NCBI RefSeq assembly: GCF_003114855.1
Contig: NZ_BFBB01000002.1
Span: forward strand, 620,001 to 684,000
Source of the DNA: Leptospira ryugenii
GTDB taxonomy: Bacteria > Spirochaetota > Leptospiria > Leptospirales > Leptospiraceae
Direction: 5' to 3'
Length of the DNA stretch: 64,000 nucleotides
The position numbers were made by a program, and so were the translations under genes. The stretch's first letter is position 1. The number at the start of each line of letters is the position of its first letter. The notes beneath the pieces were generated by a model. The model had not been told where the DNA came from. It did no database searches and saw only the letters and a program-made list of their open reading frames with translations. Below are positions 56,534 through 64,000 of this stretch, piece after piece.

Positions 56534-59142
56534 GATTGGTTATTTTCTAGATCTTTACAAATCTTTCCTGCGATTTCTGCTAAATCGCGGGAAAGATGAG
56601 GAAAATCTAAAACGGTTTGCAGTGCCATCAAGGCTAGTCCTTTCCTTTTAGCATCCTGCCATCTCACAGATTGAAAGGTTTTAGCAATCTGAGCCGCTAT
56701 CTGCGGATTGATTTCATTCAAAAGCAATAGACATTCACACAACCAACGATAAGTAGCCCCATCCTTTCTATGAAAGGAAAGATGATTTCTTGCTAAGCTA
56801 GAAAGAACAGAGCGCACGCGATTCGGATTTTTCCAATTGAAATCTGAAGAGCTCACCAATGATTGTGCTCTTTCTAAAGCATCAGGTCCATAACTTACTT
56901 GAGCAGAGAACCATAGGTCTAGTGAGAGAACATCAGCTTTCCATTTATTATAGAATAACTGTATGCTAGTTTCTTTTTCTCGGTAAGAGCTCTCACAAAA
57001 GGCCCTAAGTACTGCAATTTCATCCGACATATGGTTTGCTTGTTTTTGTTGTTCCAAGGCAATTGAGATCACTTCATCTTTAGCTTGCGGCAGGTAAAAT
57101 AAAAAGGAGAGAGCCATATTCTTGAGCCGACGTTTCCCAATATTCTCTCTATCTTGCGATGACATACTTCCTAAGTTTTCTTTGTAAACGGAAAATAAAT
57201 CTGGCCGGAGTGTTGAGCTGATCTCTTGGAGCATCTTATGGCGTATCTCGTGGATTTCTTCAAATGCATAAACTTTTAATTCATCTGCTAAAATAGTGAG
57301 ACCAGGAAATGCAAGTAAATAGCTTAAGTAGTCTTTGGGTAAAGTCTCTCTTGTCTCAATGAAATGTTTGTATAAGGCAATTGTATCAGAGGTAGAATTC
57401 TTTTGATTTTGTTCCCAACGGTTTCGGAACTCGCGAAAAATGATCTTTTGGAATGCAAAAAATTTGGAAAACCCGTCGGTTTCTTGTTTCGCCAAAAAAA
57501 TCAATTCTCTCTCATCACGTTCAAAGGCTAGATGTACGGGTGCTGAATAGGATCGTAACAAGGAGAAAATAGGTTTGTTTACTAGGCCAGTCCAAACTTT
57601 CTCTTCCTGAACTGCTTTCATTTCCCATAACCCAGAGTCTAGGGATTTTGAATCTTGGTCGAACAAGGCATATTGGATGGGAAAAACAAGAGGAAGTTCT
57701 CCAGTCTCACTATCCTGTATTTTGATTTGGTAGGTACCTTCCGAGGGATTCCATTTTTCTTCGACTCGAAGTGTAGGAGTACCCTTTCTATGGTACCAAT
57801 TGCGAAATTGCAGTAAAGAGTGATGGGAGACTTGTTCCATCGATGAAAGGAATTCTTCAAACGTAACCGCTTGTCCATCATAAGTATGCAAATAGAGCTG
57901 TAATCCTTTTCGGAAAGTATCTCGACCGATCAGATGCGATAACATTCGGATTACCTCAGCACCCTTCTCGTATACAGTGACTGTGTAAAAATTATTCATC
58001 TCTATATAGGATTTGGGAAGGATGGGATGTGCCATGGGACCTGCATCCTCTGGAAATTGGTGTTCCCATAAAATAAGAACATCTTTGATCCTCTTCACAG
58101 AAGGATCCGTTTTATCTTCTGTGAACCACTGGTCACGGAATACGGTAAGCCCTTCCTTAAGAGTTAAGTTGAACCAATTTCTAAGTGTGACTCTATTTCC
58201 TGTCCAATTGTGAAAGTATTCATGTGCGACAACAGCTAATATGGATTCAAAAGTATCATCGGTGGCAGAACTTTTATCAGCTAACACTAGTTTTGAGTTA
58301 AACAGATTCAGGCCTTTATTTTCCATCGCACCCATATTAAAGTCGTCAACTGCTACAATCATATACAAGTCGAGATCATACTCAAGGCCAAAGGTCTCTT
58401 CGTCCCAGCGCATTGCTTCTTTTAAGGCGAACATGGCAAAATCAGTTTTTGAGAGGTTCTTTTCTTCGACGTAAATTCTTAGCTCAATGCTTCTACCTGA
58501 TTTTGTCTTCCATTGGTCGCTGCGATATTGTAAATTTCCGGCTACGATGGCAAAGAGATAGGAAGGCTTTGGAAATGGATCTTCCCAGACCACTTCTTGT
58601 CTGCCGTCTTCCCATTCTTGGCTGTGGATGAGATTTCCATTGGAAAGTAAGGTGGGAAACTCCTCTTTAGGGGCTGAAAGAGTCACCTGAAATCGTATTG
58701 GATTATCAGGTCGATCAATTGAATAGGTGATCTTTCGAAAGCCTTCCGGTTCATTCTGTGTGCAAAGCATAGACCCAGAATGGTATAGACCTTCTAAAGC
58801 GGTATTGTGTTTGGGGCTTAGGCTATTCTCTACCGTTAGGCGAAAGCTTCGACCGGGTACTATGCGTAGGAAGAGGCCATCCTCGGAGACATGGTATTGC
58901 AGAGGCTCAGCGATGGCACCATTGATCCGAAGGCTTAAAAAACCAAGCCCCTCTCCATGGAAAAAGACTCCAGGAAGTGCTTCCCCTTCCCAATCGCCTA
59001 CATATTCTACCAGGTAATCGGTGCGAACTATGGTACGCTCTAGGTCTAAATCAAAGCGTATCTTTGCTTCGGGAGTGATCCAAAGGGGGCTTGTATACTC
59101 TTCTAGGAAATGGGGTTTGAGCTCAGTAGAGGAAGACGACAC
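56530..59142 (-). CDS. pepN: Aminopeptidase N (M1 family)
   Basis: 870 residues, the length of E. coli PepN. The exopeptidase motif GAMENKGLN is at about 271-279 and the zinc motif HEYFHNWTGNRV at about 307-318, with the third ligand Glu at about 330 (LKEGLTVF). The N-terminal saddle domain (about 20-200), the catalytic domain (about 200-440), a beta domain (about 440-535) and the helical C-terminal domain (about 550-870) are in order. No signal peptide, so cytoplasmic. It releases N-terminal residues from peptides, and it could act after the ClpS/ClpA degradation step. Confidence 0.95.
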   Translation of the reverse strand: MSSSSTELKPHFLEEYTSPLWITPEAKIRFDLDLERTIVRTDYLVEYVGDWEGEALPGVFFHGEGLGFLSLRINGAIAEPLQYHVSEDGLFLRIVPGRSFRLTVENSLSPKHNTALEGLYHSGSMLCTQNEPEGFRKITYSIDRPDNPIRFQVTLSAPKEEFPTLLSNGNLIHSQEWEDGRQEVVWEDPFPKPSYLFAIVAGNLQYRSDQWKTKSGRSIELRIYVEEKNLSKTDFAMFALKEAMRWDEETFGLEYDLDLYMIVAVDDFNMGAMENKGLNLFNSKLVLADKSSATDDTFESILAVVAHEYFHNWTGNRVTLRNWFNLTLKEGLTVFRDQWFTEDKTDPSVKRIKDVLILWEHQFPEDAGPMAHPILPKSYIEMNNFYTVTVYEKGAEVIRMLSHLIGRDTFRKGLQLYLHTYDGQAVTFEEFLSSMEQVSHHSLLQFRNWYHRKGTPTLRVEEKWNPSEGTYQIKIQDSETGELPLVFPIQYALFDQDSKSLDSGLWEMKAVQEEKVWTGLVNKPIFSLLRSYSAPVHLAFERDERELIFLAKQETDGFSKFFAFQKIIFREFRNRWEQNQKNSTSDTIALYKHFIETRETLPKDYLSYLLAFPGLTILADELKVYAFEEIHEIRHKMLQEISSTLRPDLFSVYKENLGSMSSQDRENIGKRRLKNMALSFLFYLPQAKDEVISIALEQQKQANHMSDEIAVLRAFCESSYREKETSIQLFYNKWKADVLSLDLWFSAQVSYGPDALERAQSLVSSSDFNWKNPNRVRSVLSSLARNHLSFHRKDGATYRWLCECLLLLNEINPQIAAQIAKTFQSVRWQDAKRKGLALMALQTVLDFPHLSRDLAEIAGKICKDLENNQS

Positions 59143-59189
59143 ACTCCCTCTATCTCAATGCAAGGAAGAAAGGAAAAGTGAATTTTATA

Positions 59190-59453
59190 CTATTTCTCTT
59201 TTCTTTTGTCTTCTGCGAAAGTTACCTTTAAATTTCTACCATCGATGGGCTGGCCATTCATTTGGGTAACGGCATCTTGGGCAGCCTCTTCGTTTGCATA
59301 GGTTATGAAGGCAAATCCCCGAAAGTTCCCTGTTTCACGGTCATGGATCATCTTAAGATCTTGGATTGCACCATACACGGAAAAAATCTGACGGATATTC
59401 TCCTCTTTGAGAGTGAATTTTAAATTGCCTACATAAATCTTTTTAGAAATCAT
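59190..59453 (-). CDS. RRM-type RNA-binding protein
   Basis: About 87 residues, a single RNA-recognition motif. RNP2 is IYVGNLKF at the start and RNP1 is GFAFITYA (about 42-49), with RNA-stacking aromatics in both (Tyr/Phe). A short basic tail (EDKRKEK) follows. A GAGG lies 5 bases before ATG 59453, so I start there and not at the upstream TTG that adds 21 residues. Such single-RRM proteins are common in spirochaetes and cyanobacteria, where they are linked to cold and RNA metabolism. Their targets here are unknown. Confidence 0.88.
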   Translation of the reverse strand: MISKKIYVGNLKFTLKEENIRQIFSVYGAIQDLKMIHDRETGNFRGFAFITYANEEAAQDAVTQMNGQPIDGRNLKVTFAEDKRKEK

Positions 59454-59657
59454 TCTTGCCTCAATCGCATTCCCTCCTCCTAGGAAAGGAACGGGTCGAG
59501 TGAACTTCTTTGTCAAAAAATGTCAATTCCAATAATTCCTTGCAAATATAGAGAAGTTCTAAGTTTACTTTAGAATTTTGTTCCCTGACTGGGCTTTCAA
59601 AATACGCCCAAAGGATGGGAAAAAAGGGTCCATTCGATCGACCCTGACGGGGGAAAA

Positions 59658-60782
59658 ATGAAAGATGATACGAGTCCACTACTGTTTTGGGACCACCGCA
59701 AACAGTCGCAAAAGGTAACAAATGCTATCTTGGTGGCAGTCTCTGCCATTTCAGTCCTCGTGACCTTCGGCGTCTCATACATCATATTGATGGAAAATGA
59801 ATCCAATCTTTTTTTGCTTTTATTTATTTTGCCTGGATCTTTAGCTTTTGGCCTCCTTCCCTTTCTCATCATCTTCATTGCGCAAAAGAAAAACAAAAAG
59901 ATCGAATTCCAAAGATCTTTAAAAAAAATCTATATCTATGAAGGGAAGGTTTGTAAAAATGAACTCTCTTACCACCAAATCCAGTCCATTAAACAATCAA
60001 GATATACTTATGTAGTTAAAAATAAGAATAGCTCACGAACTGTTACGGTTTTTACGGTAGTTGCACCTGACTGTATGGACCAAATTTTAGCCGAATCGCT
60101 TGACATCTTTCAGATTCGACAATTTGCAGAGACAATCGCCAAAGAATTAAGAGTAGATATCCAAACGGAATCGGGCGAAGTAAGAAAATTTTCCGATTTA
60201 GACTTACCTTTGCATGAGCGTATCCCGGAGGATTCTGATTTGGCGACCAGACCTTCTTTTCCAAAAGAAAGTTATCTTTCTTGGACAGAGACCAAGGATT
60301 CTCTCAGCATCGTGTCCCAGTACAAACCAACCTTATTTTTATTTCTAGCGGCTCTATTGTCCTTCATTCTCTTTGTCTTCTTCCAATTGCTCATTTCCGA
60401 TGTTTGGGAGGTATCTTTTTTCTCCTGGTCAGGATTTCCTCCGACTCTATCGGAAAGCATTTATTTAGCTTTGTGTTTTCTCTTATTGGCAGGACCAAGT
60501 GGATATGTTCTCTACCAGTTCAGGCGGAAAAAAGAATGGACCTTCGGAAAAGAAAGGATAACGATCGGAAACAAACAAGTTTTTTACAAAGATTTAGAAG
60601 AATTGCTCTTGGAGCCTCCTCATCTTATCTTTGTGGGGGACAAATCAGTTTTAAAACTTTCTTTGCATTTTTTCACGCCACTTCCTTACCAAACGGATCT
60701 CAAAAAAGCCATCCTCTTTGCCATTCAATCCAAAGCAAAAGAGACAAGCGCTTCTTTCCGAGGCTTCCAAACCGAGTTTTAG
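59658..60782 (+). CDS. Membrane protein with two PH-like domains, unknown function
   Basis: A 374-residue protein with TM pairs at about 24-45 and 50-76 and again at about 223-245 and 263-287. Each pair is followed by a soluble beta-rich segment of about 60-100 residues (first: IYIYEGKVCKNELSYHQIQSI; second: WTFGKERITIGNKQVFYKDLEE), which look like bacterial PH (bPH2-like) folds. GGGGGA lies 4 bases before the ATG. No known family is clear to me. The 3' end is Ser-rich. It is followed by a 73-base gap and then the amino-acid permease. Confidence 0.65.
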   Translation: MKDDTSPLLFWDHRKQSQKVTNAILVAVSAISVLVTFGVSYIILMENESNLFLLLFILPGSLAFGLLPFLIIFIAQKKNKKIEFQRSLKKIYIYEGKVCKNELSYHQIQSIKQSRYTYVVKNKNSSRTVTVFTVVAPDCMDQILAESLDIFQIRQFAETIAKELRVDIQTESGEVRKFSDLDLPLHERIPEDSDLATRPSFPKESYLSWTETKDSLSIVSQYKPTLFLFLAALLSFILFVFFQLLISDVWEVSFFSWSGFPPTLSESIYLALCFLLLAGPSGYVLYQFRRKKEWTFGKERITIGNKQVFYKDLEELLLEPPHLIFVGDKSVLKLSLHFFTPLPYQTDLKKAILFAIQSKAKETSASFRGFQTEF

Positions 60783-60855
60783 GCATTTTTGGTGAGAAAA
60801 AAGTAGAGATTTTTAGGGATTCCTTTATTTTGCCAATAGGGCAAATGGGTAAGAA

Positions 60856-62292
60856 ATGAACACTGAAAACCAATCGGATGCATCGCAATTACAGGCGCTA
60901 GGTTATACTTCGAAATTTGAAAGGAGTATGTCCTTTTGGGAGAACTTTTCATTAGGTTTTACCTACCTCTCTCCCGTAGTAGGAGTTTATTCCGTTTTTG
61001 CAATGGCCATCCAAGCAGGTGGACCACCCATGTTTTGGAATTATTTCCTCGTGGGCCTCGGACAATTCTTCGTATGTCTAGTCTTTGGTGAAGTTGTCTC
61101 CCAATACCCCATTTCTGGTGGTATCTACCCTTGGTGTTTGCGTTTGGTGGGCACGCGCTACGCCTGGATTGCTGCTTGGGTTTATGCGTGGGCATTGTTT
61201 ACTACCATTGCTGCGGTTGCTGTCGGTGGTGCTCCCTTTTTATCCCAACTTTTTTCCTTTTCCTTTGGAAATGGAACCTTAGTTTTCTTCGCCATTGGTA
61301 TGATCCTAATATCGAGTGCTCTTAACCTAAGTGGAACGAGACTCTTAGCAAGAGTTGCAATGATTGGATTTATCTGTGAGCTTTTAGGAGCTATTTTAGT
61401 AGGTGGTTACTTACTTCTCTTTGCAAGGATTCAATCCATCTCTATACTTTGGGACACTTTGTCCTTTGGGGAAGGGATCGATTATCTTCCTGCCTTTGTT
61501 GCTTCCTCTGTGGCAGCGATGTTTTGTTACTATGGATTCGAGGCCTGTGGAGATGTTGCCGAGGAAACACCAAATGCAGGTGTGGCGATCCCAAAATCCA
61601 TGCGGATGACGATTTATGTCGGAGGTGGAGCGGCTACTTTCATTTGTTTAGCACTGCTACTTGCCATTCCAGATTTACCAAAGGCGATTTCGGGTGAAGA
61701 CAGAGATCCGGTGACAAGCACACTCGTACATGCGCTCGGCGAAACAGGGTATCGACTTGTCATTCTTGTGGTAATGATTTCTTTTCTTTCTTGCATCCTG
61801 AGTCTACAGGCAGCTGCCTCAAGGCTACTCTACTCTTTTGCTCGAGATGGAATGATCATGGGAAGCGGTTCTCTTAGCGAACTTTCCGAGGCACATAAGG
61901 TACCTGTGAATGCTCTTTTGGTGAGTGGAGCCATACCTGTTTTGATCGCAATTCTTGGATACTGGTTAGAGGATGCGGTGGCTACCATCATCAGTTTTGC
62001 TTCTATTGGAATCTACATAGCCTTTCAAATGGTTGTAATTGGTGCCCTCTTTGCAAGGTGGAAAGGTTGGAAGCCGCAAGGAAGTTTCCAATTGGGAAAA
62101 TGGGGATTACTCGTAAATTTAATTGCTTTGGTGTATGGTTTAGCCGCTGTTATCAATATGGTTTGGCCAAGGGCAAGCGATTCACCTTGGTATGTTAACT
62201 ATGCAATGATAGTTACAAGCTGTATCGTACTGCTTACAGGTCTTCTGTACCTCGTTTTTAAGAAACCACACCTACATCGACAAGGGTTCTAG
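60856..62292 (+). CDS. APC-superfamily amino-acid permease
   Basis: A 478-residue transporter with about 12 TM helices. The conserved first helix has ENFSLGFTYLSPVVGVYSVFA and the GGP loop, then FGEVVSQYPISGGIYPW, a typical APC entry motif, and YYGFEACGDVAEETPNA near helix 6 (a Glu often found in the substrate site). It resembles the GABA/amino-acid permease subfamily. The substrate is not inferable. The end overlaps the HAD gene by 21 bases. Confidence 0.9.
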   Translation: MNTENQSDASQLQALGYTSKFERSMSFWENFSLGFTYLSPVVGVYSVFAMAIQAGGPPMFWNYFLVGLGQFFVCLVFGEVVSQYPISGGIYPWCLRLVGTRYAWIAAWVYAWALFTTIAAVAVGGAPFLSQLFSFSFGNGTLVFFAIGMILISSALNLSGTRLLARVAMIGFICELLGAILVGGYLLLFARIQSISILWDTLSFGEGIDYLPAFVASSVAAMFCYYGFEACGDVAEETPNAGVAIPKSMRMTIYVGGGAATFICLALLLAIPDLPKAISGEDRDPVTSTLVHALGETGYRLVILVVMISFLSCILSLQAAASRLLYSFARDGMIMGSGSLSELSEAHKVPVNALLVSGAIPVLIAILGYWLEDAVATIISFASIGIYIAFQMVVIGALFARWKGWKPQGSFQLGKWGLLVNLIALVYGLAAVINMVWPRASDSPWYVNYAMIVTSCIVLLTGLLYLVFKKPHLHRQGF

Positions 62293-62877
62293 TAGAGATA
62301 TTTCAGAGAGCGAACGGATGCAATAGGTAGCGTGTTCTTGGAAGGGGAAAATACCACTTGGGTCAAGATAGATTGTGGTAGCCTTAGCTGCCTTCCCTGC
62401 TTGTAAATCATACAGATAATCACCCACCATCACCATTTCTTGGTCTGGACAAGACCAAAGATTTCTTAGGTGGAGGAGGCCTTCTGGGTCAGGCTTTGGC
62501 TTTGCCTCATCTCTACTCAAGATCAATGGCTTAGGGAAAAAAGCAAGAAGGCCCGCTGCTTCCAAGGTGAGAATGGCATTCTCTTTCGAATTTCTGGTAA
62601 GTATGGCTAATTGATCTCCTCTCTCTTGCAAGCAAAGAAGCAATTCAAAAGCACTCTCTTGCGGTTTTGCCTTCCTTGCAATTTCCAATTCAATTTGGTT
62701 CAATAGGATTTCCTTTTCTTTTCGCCGATCTGGATCAAGCAAACTAAGTCCCGTTAGTATATCTAATTCTAAAGGGAGATCCAGTTCCTTTTTTATGGCA
62801 GGAAAATCATGAACGGCTTCCGTCAAGGTTCCATCCATATCAAAGACCCAATGTCGACTGCTTAGTTTCAATTGCAT
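62272..62877 (-). CDS. HAD-superfamily phosphatase (phosphoglycolate-phosphatase-like)
   Basis: A 201-residue HAD. Motif I WVFDMDGTLTEAV (DxDGT, nucleophile Asp13), motif II LAILTRNSKENA (Thr/Ser), motif III KPKPDPEG (Lys) and motif IV MVGDYLYDLQAG (Asp pair) are all present. The cap is a short helical insert between motifs I and II (about 20-80). The substrate could be 2-phosphoglycolate or a small sugar phosphate; the sequence does not decide. Convergent with the permease gene, with a 21-base overlap. Confidence 0.88.
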   Translation of the reverse strand: MQLKLSSRHWVFDMDGTLTEAVHDFPAIKKELDLPLELDILTGLSLLDPDRRKEKEILLNQIELEIARKAKPQESAFELLLCLQERGDQLAILTRNSKENAILTLEAAGLLAFFPKPLILSRDEAKPKPDPEGLLHLRNLWSCPDQEMVMVGDYLYDLQAGKAAKATTIYLDPSGIFPFQEHATYCIRSLSEISLLEPLSM

Positions 62878-62966
62878 AAAAAATCCAAGTCTTGAAATCT
62901 GCGAGATTCAGTAGAAATGAAGTGAAAAGACTTGCCAAGTCAAATTTTACCTTTAGACTTTAGCAG

Positions 62967-63188
62967 ATGGACCAGAAAGTTCAATATCTAAACCAAGTCA
63001 TTGAAATCATTGATACAAAGGTAACTCTATTTAAAAAAAATAAAGCCACCATGCACAATGCCAATTATGTTGCTGAAAAACAAGTCCTAACCAGGATGAT
63101 ACAGGACGCAATCCAACTGGCTGGCGAAGTAAAACCTGTGCCCTATTCACTCATCAATGATTTAAAATCTCTCATCAAACAACTCTAA
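62967..63188 (+). CDS. Small conserved-looking protein, unknown
   Basis: A 73-residue, mostly helical, soluble protein. It has a Lys-rich middle (LFKKNKATMHNANYVAEKQVL) and ends KSLIKQL. No motif known to me. Two CTTTAGACTTTAGC-like bases upstream may serve as a weak promoter. Coding is supported by an intact frame and divergent placement between the HAD gene (89 bases) and the convergent hydrolase, with which it overlaps by 27 bases. It could still be a spurious ORF. Confidence 0.5.
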   Translation: MDQKVQYLNQVIEIIDTKVTLFKKNKATMHNANYVAEKQVLTRMIQDAIQLAGEVKPVPYSLINDLKSLIKQL

Positions 63189-64000
63189 CATCCTTTCAAA
63201 ATAATCACAGATGAGCTCGTCTGACCATGATTTTGCAGAAAGACCTTCCAAAAAAGCAATATGAGAGCCACGTTTTAACTTAACAAGAATGGTTTTTGGC
63301 AAACGATCAAACCAATGGAGGTTTTCCTCCACATTTTCTTTAACGCATACCGGATCATCCTCTGCATTTAAGATTAGGAGAGGAACATCCACTTCTCCAA
63401 TCACATGTATGGGGTTATGGTCCCTGTAATAAGAATTGCGGTCCGGATGGTCTGCAATATGGTACAAATTGTCCTGAAATTCATGAATGGTTTTCGCAGA
63501 ATCCAAAATGCCAAAGCCATATTTGTCTTTGAGGATAGTTTCATGCCGTTTCAAAAAATATTGGCGTAGTCTTAGGGCCATCAGACGGCTATAGGTTGGG
63601 TGCACGCGAGGAAATGCTTTTTCAATATCATAGGCAGGTGAAATAGCCATTGCGGCCGAAAAGGCACATTTCTTGCCCGACTCTCCTAGATACCTCGCAA
63701 GCAATCCCGAACCAGCTGAGATGCCTAAGCCCAAGAGAGGTGCCTTGGGGAATTTATTTCGGATGTGTTTGATCTGTTCCTGCAAATCTAGAGTCGAACC
63801 CATTGTATTGATCGATGGCTTGGTAAGGGGAAGGTTTCCATGACCTCTTCTGATACAAACCACGACGGTGGCATTTAGCCGTTCTCGTATCCTCGAGACC
63901 GTGAGCCGCAAATCTTCCGCATCACCCGTGATGGTATGGAGAACGACAACGATTGGAGTCTCGGGAAAGGCCTCTGCATTTTCCAATCCATACCAGGAAA
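63162..64000 (-). CDS. Alpha/beta-hydrolase (YheT/EMB8-like), 5' end outside window
   Basis: At least 279 residues. The frame is open to the right edge (SWYGLENAEAF), so the start lies outside. Motifs of the YheT-like COG0429 hydrolases: PIVVVLHTITGD near the start (oxyanion strand), the nucleophile elbow GLGISAGSGLLARYLGE (Gly-Ile-Ser-Ala-Gly), LILNAEDDPVC (acid Asp) and RGSHIAFLEGL (catalytic His). The substrate is not known, and relatives include carboxylesterases and lipases. Convergent with a small unknown gene. Confidence 0.88.
   Translation of the reverse strand, partial: SWYGLENAEAFPETPIVVVLHTITGDAEDLRLTVSRIRERLNATVVVCIRRGHGNLPLTKPSINTMGSTLDLQEQIKHIRNKFPKAPLLGLGISAGSGLLARYLGESGKKCAFSAAMAISPAYDIEKAFPRVHPTYSRLMALRLRQYFLKRHETILKDKYGFGILDSAKTIHEFQDNLYHIADHPDRNSYYRDHNPIHVIGEVDVPLLILNAEDDPVCVKENVEENLHWFDRLPKTILVKLKRGSHIAFLEGLSAKSWSDELICDYFERMLELFDERF

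Noticed and set aside
1..64000. tRNA, rRNA, CRISPR array, IS element or prophage
   Set aside because: I saw no tRNA-like cloverleaf, rRNA segment, regular spacer-repeat array, transposase or integrase motif; the only phage-type fold is the lone YopX gene.

Overview
The window reads as a dense, AT-rich spirochaete chromosome, most likely Leptospira (Leptospiraceae). The basis is a spirochaete-type FlaB flagellin, many signal-peptide lipoproteins and OmpA-domain proteins, class III adenylate cyclase / FecR and SpoIIE / HAMP / TPR signalling proteins, an LliK/SthK-like cyclic-nucleotide-gated K+ channel, lpxC, hsp20 genes under a CIRCE operator, a B12 adenosyltransferase and a RidA/ClpS/ClpA set. 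I cannot name the species. I found no tRNA, rRNA, CRISPR array, insertion sequence, transposase or integrase. Coding density is very high, and no gene-free stretch exceeds about 220 bases.

Layout. 1-3.7 kb (-): a FecR-domain protein, cut by the window edge, lies downstream of a membrane adenylate cyclase. 3.7-11.3 kb: exonuclease III, an LEA14-like lipoprotein, an unknown lipoprotein, MgtE, a coiled-coil lipoprotein coupled to a coiled-coil OmpA protein, a CDF metal exporter and an unknown protein. 11.3-18.4 kb: uvrA, sppA, tsaC and a GH18 hydrolase. 18.5-25.2 kb: queuosine-precursor transporter, glycerophosphodiesterase, VOC protein, a polytopic membrane protein, leuA, hisC and two hsp20 genes. 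25.3-34 kb: ridA, a small membrane protein, then a leftward run SpoIIE phosphatase > acyltransferase > clpS > clpA, and a DedA protein. 34-39.6 kb: lipoprotein, AI-2E-type permease, xseA-xseB, a sodium:solute symporter and ddl. 39.6-46.4 kb: a beta-rich exported protein translationally coupled to mlaE-mlaF-mlaD, then lpxC and ptsI. 46.4-52.7 kb: POT transporter, cobalamin adenosyltransferase, flagellin, OmpA lipoprotein, YbaB, CNG channel and orphan ParA. 52.7-64 kb: YopX-domain protein, TPR protein, acyl-CoA ligase, aminopeptidase N, RRM protein, PH-like membrane protein, amino-acid permease, HAD phosphatase, a small unknown and an alpha/beta hydrolase cut by the right edge.

Themes. Most genes are housekeeping or envelope genes. 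The strongest linked module is the exported beta-rich protein with MlaEFD and nearby lpxC, which suggests outer-membrane lipid homeostasis. A cAMP theme (cyclase and CNG channel) and a proteostasis theme (ClpS/ClpA, two Hsp20s, PepN) are also visible. Tail-to-tail gene overlaps of 4-35 bases occur at seven convergent junctions. Start codons are inferred from family alignment and ribosome-binding sites, and several are uncertain as noted.
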